Positions 7,526 to 8,243 of a DNA stretch of 8,243 nt are shown here, piece by piece; positions within the stretch are counted from its first letter, which is position 1; each line of letters opens with the position of its first letter. The notes beneath the pieces were generated by a model that had not been told where the DNA came from, did not search any database, and was given only the letters and a program-made list of their open reading frames with translations. The stretch lies in contig RFOR01000024.1 in the NCBI GenBank assembly GCA_009926525.1, positions 1 through 8,243 on the forward strand, in the 5' to 3' direction. The position numbers and the translations under genes were made by a program. The stretch is from Methylophilaceae bacterium. GTDB lineage: Bacteria > Pseudomonadota > Gammaproteobacteria > Burkholderiales > Methylophilaceae.

Positions 7526-7601
7526 AGGTGTGAGTGTTTGTAGCTGGCAAGTTCACTGGTTCTTCGGAACGTGAACGCTCAAGATACAAATGCTTATACC
7601 T
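7526..7601 (+). other. Long leader hairpin of the rRNA precursor, after boxA
   Basis: Positions 7526-7542 can pair with 7585-7601 as 17 continuous base pairs, four of them G-U wobbles. An 8 by 8 internal loop leads to a second stem: GTTCAC (7551-7556) with GTGAAC (7571-7576), then GTTC with GAAC closed by a UUCG tetraloop (7563-7566). It lies in the untranslated leader, so a role in antitermination or pre-16S folding is likely but inferred. Confidence 0.7.
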
Positions 7602-7666
7602 TGAATGAAACTTTGTAAAACACATTGTTTAGCAATAGACAATGTCGACAACCTAGATTCATTTGA
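7601..7666 (+). other. Second leader stem of the rRNA precursor
   Basis: TTGAATGAA (7601-7609) can pair with TTCATTTGA (7658-7666) with two wobbles. TTGT (7613-7616) can pair with ACAA (7648-7651), and ACATTGT (7622-7628) is the perfect complement of ACAATGT (7639-7645). Together they give an interrupted rod that directly follows the previous hairpin. The stems are weak and A/U-rich, and the outermost pair competes with the preceding hairpin for base 7601. Confidence 0.45.
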
Positions 7667-7691
7667 GTAAATAAAGCAAAAGCGACATACC

Positions 7692-7709
7692 GACCCCTTT
7701 ATTGGGGTC
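7692..7709 (+). other. GC-rich hairpin just before the 16S 5' end
   Basis: GACCCC (7692-7697) and GGGGTC (7704-7709) pair perfectly around a TTTATT loop. No U-tract follows, so it is not a terminator. Its place 20 bases before the mature 16S end suggests a processing or folding role; the partner strand of any RNase III stem would lie beyond the window. Confidence 0.6.
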
Positions 7710-7729
7710 ACAAGTAATAGTTAGGAATT

Positions 7730-8243
<514 letters not shown>

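Noticed and set aside
7692..7709. GC-rich hairpin before 16S as a transcription terminator
   Set aside because: There is no U-tract after it, and termination there would block rRNA synthesis.

Overview
The window is an ordinary housekeeping block of a moderately AT-rich betaproteobacterium. The 16S rRNA fragment carries betaproteobacterial signatures in its V3 flank, and its V1-V3 sequence looks most like Methylophilaceae (Methylotenera/Methylophilus type). That family call is from memory of such sequences and is an inference; the class assignment is firmer.

Layout from left to right. Plus strand: a probable tail of rplM, then rpsI (ribosomal protein S9) with a strong terminator; argC (arginine biosynthesis); erpA (Fe-S cluster insertion), which ends at a perfect palindromic terminator shared with the convergent gltA. 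Minus strand, read from about 5950 down to 2117: a membrane-anchored M23 peptidase, anmK one base after it, and gltA (citrate synthase) 32 bases after anmK. These three look like one transcription unit that joins cell-wall turnover and recycling to a central-carbon enzyme. Plus strand again: tyrS, divergent from the peptidase gene, then a 460-base rRNA control region with two tandem promoters, a boxA antitermination element and several leader hairpins, and finally the first 514 bases of a 16S rRNA gene that runs off the window.

I find no defence system, mobile element, CRISPR array or unknown gene cluster. The protein genes are full length with their key residues intact. The one striking anomaly is in the 16S gene: relative to the E. 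coli numbering frame exactly 30 nucleotides are missing (equivalent to about 267-296), removing the 3' side of helix 11 and the 5' strand of helix 12, while every landmark before and after stays in register. A functional 16S rRNA should not tolerate this easily, so it is either an assembly or sequencing artefact, a defective rrn copy, or a truly unusual ribosome.
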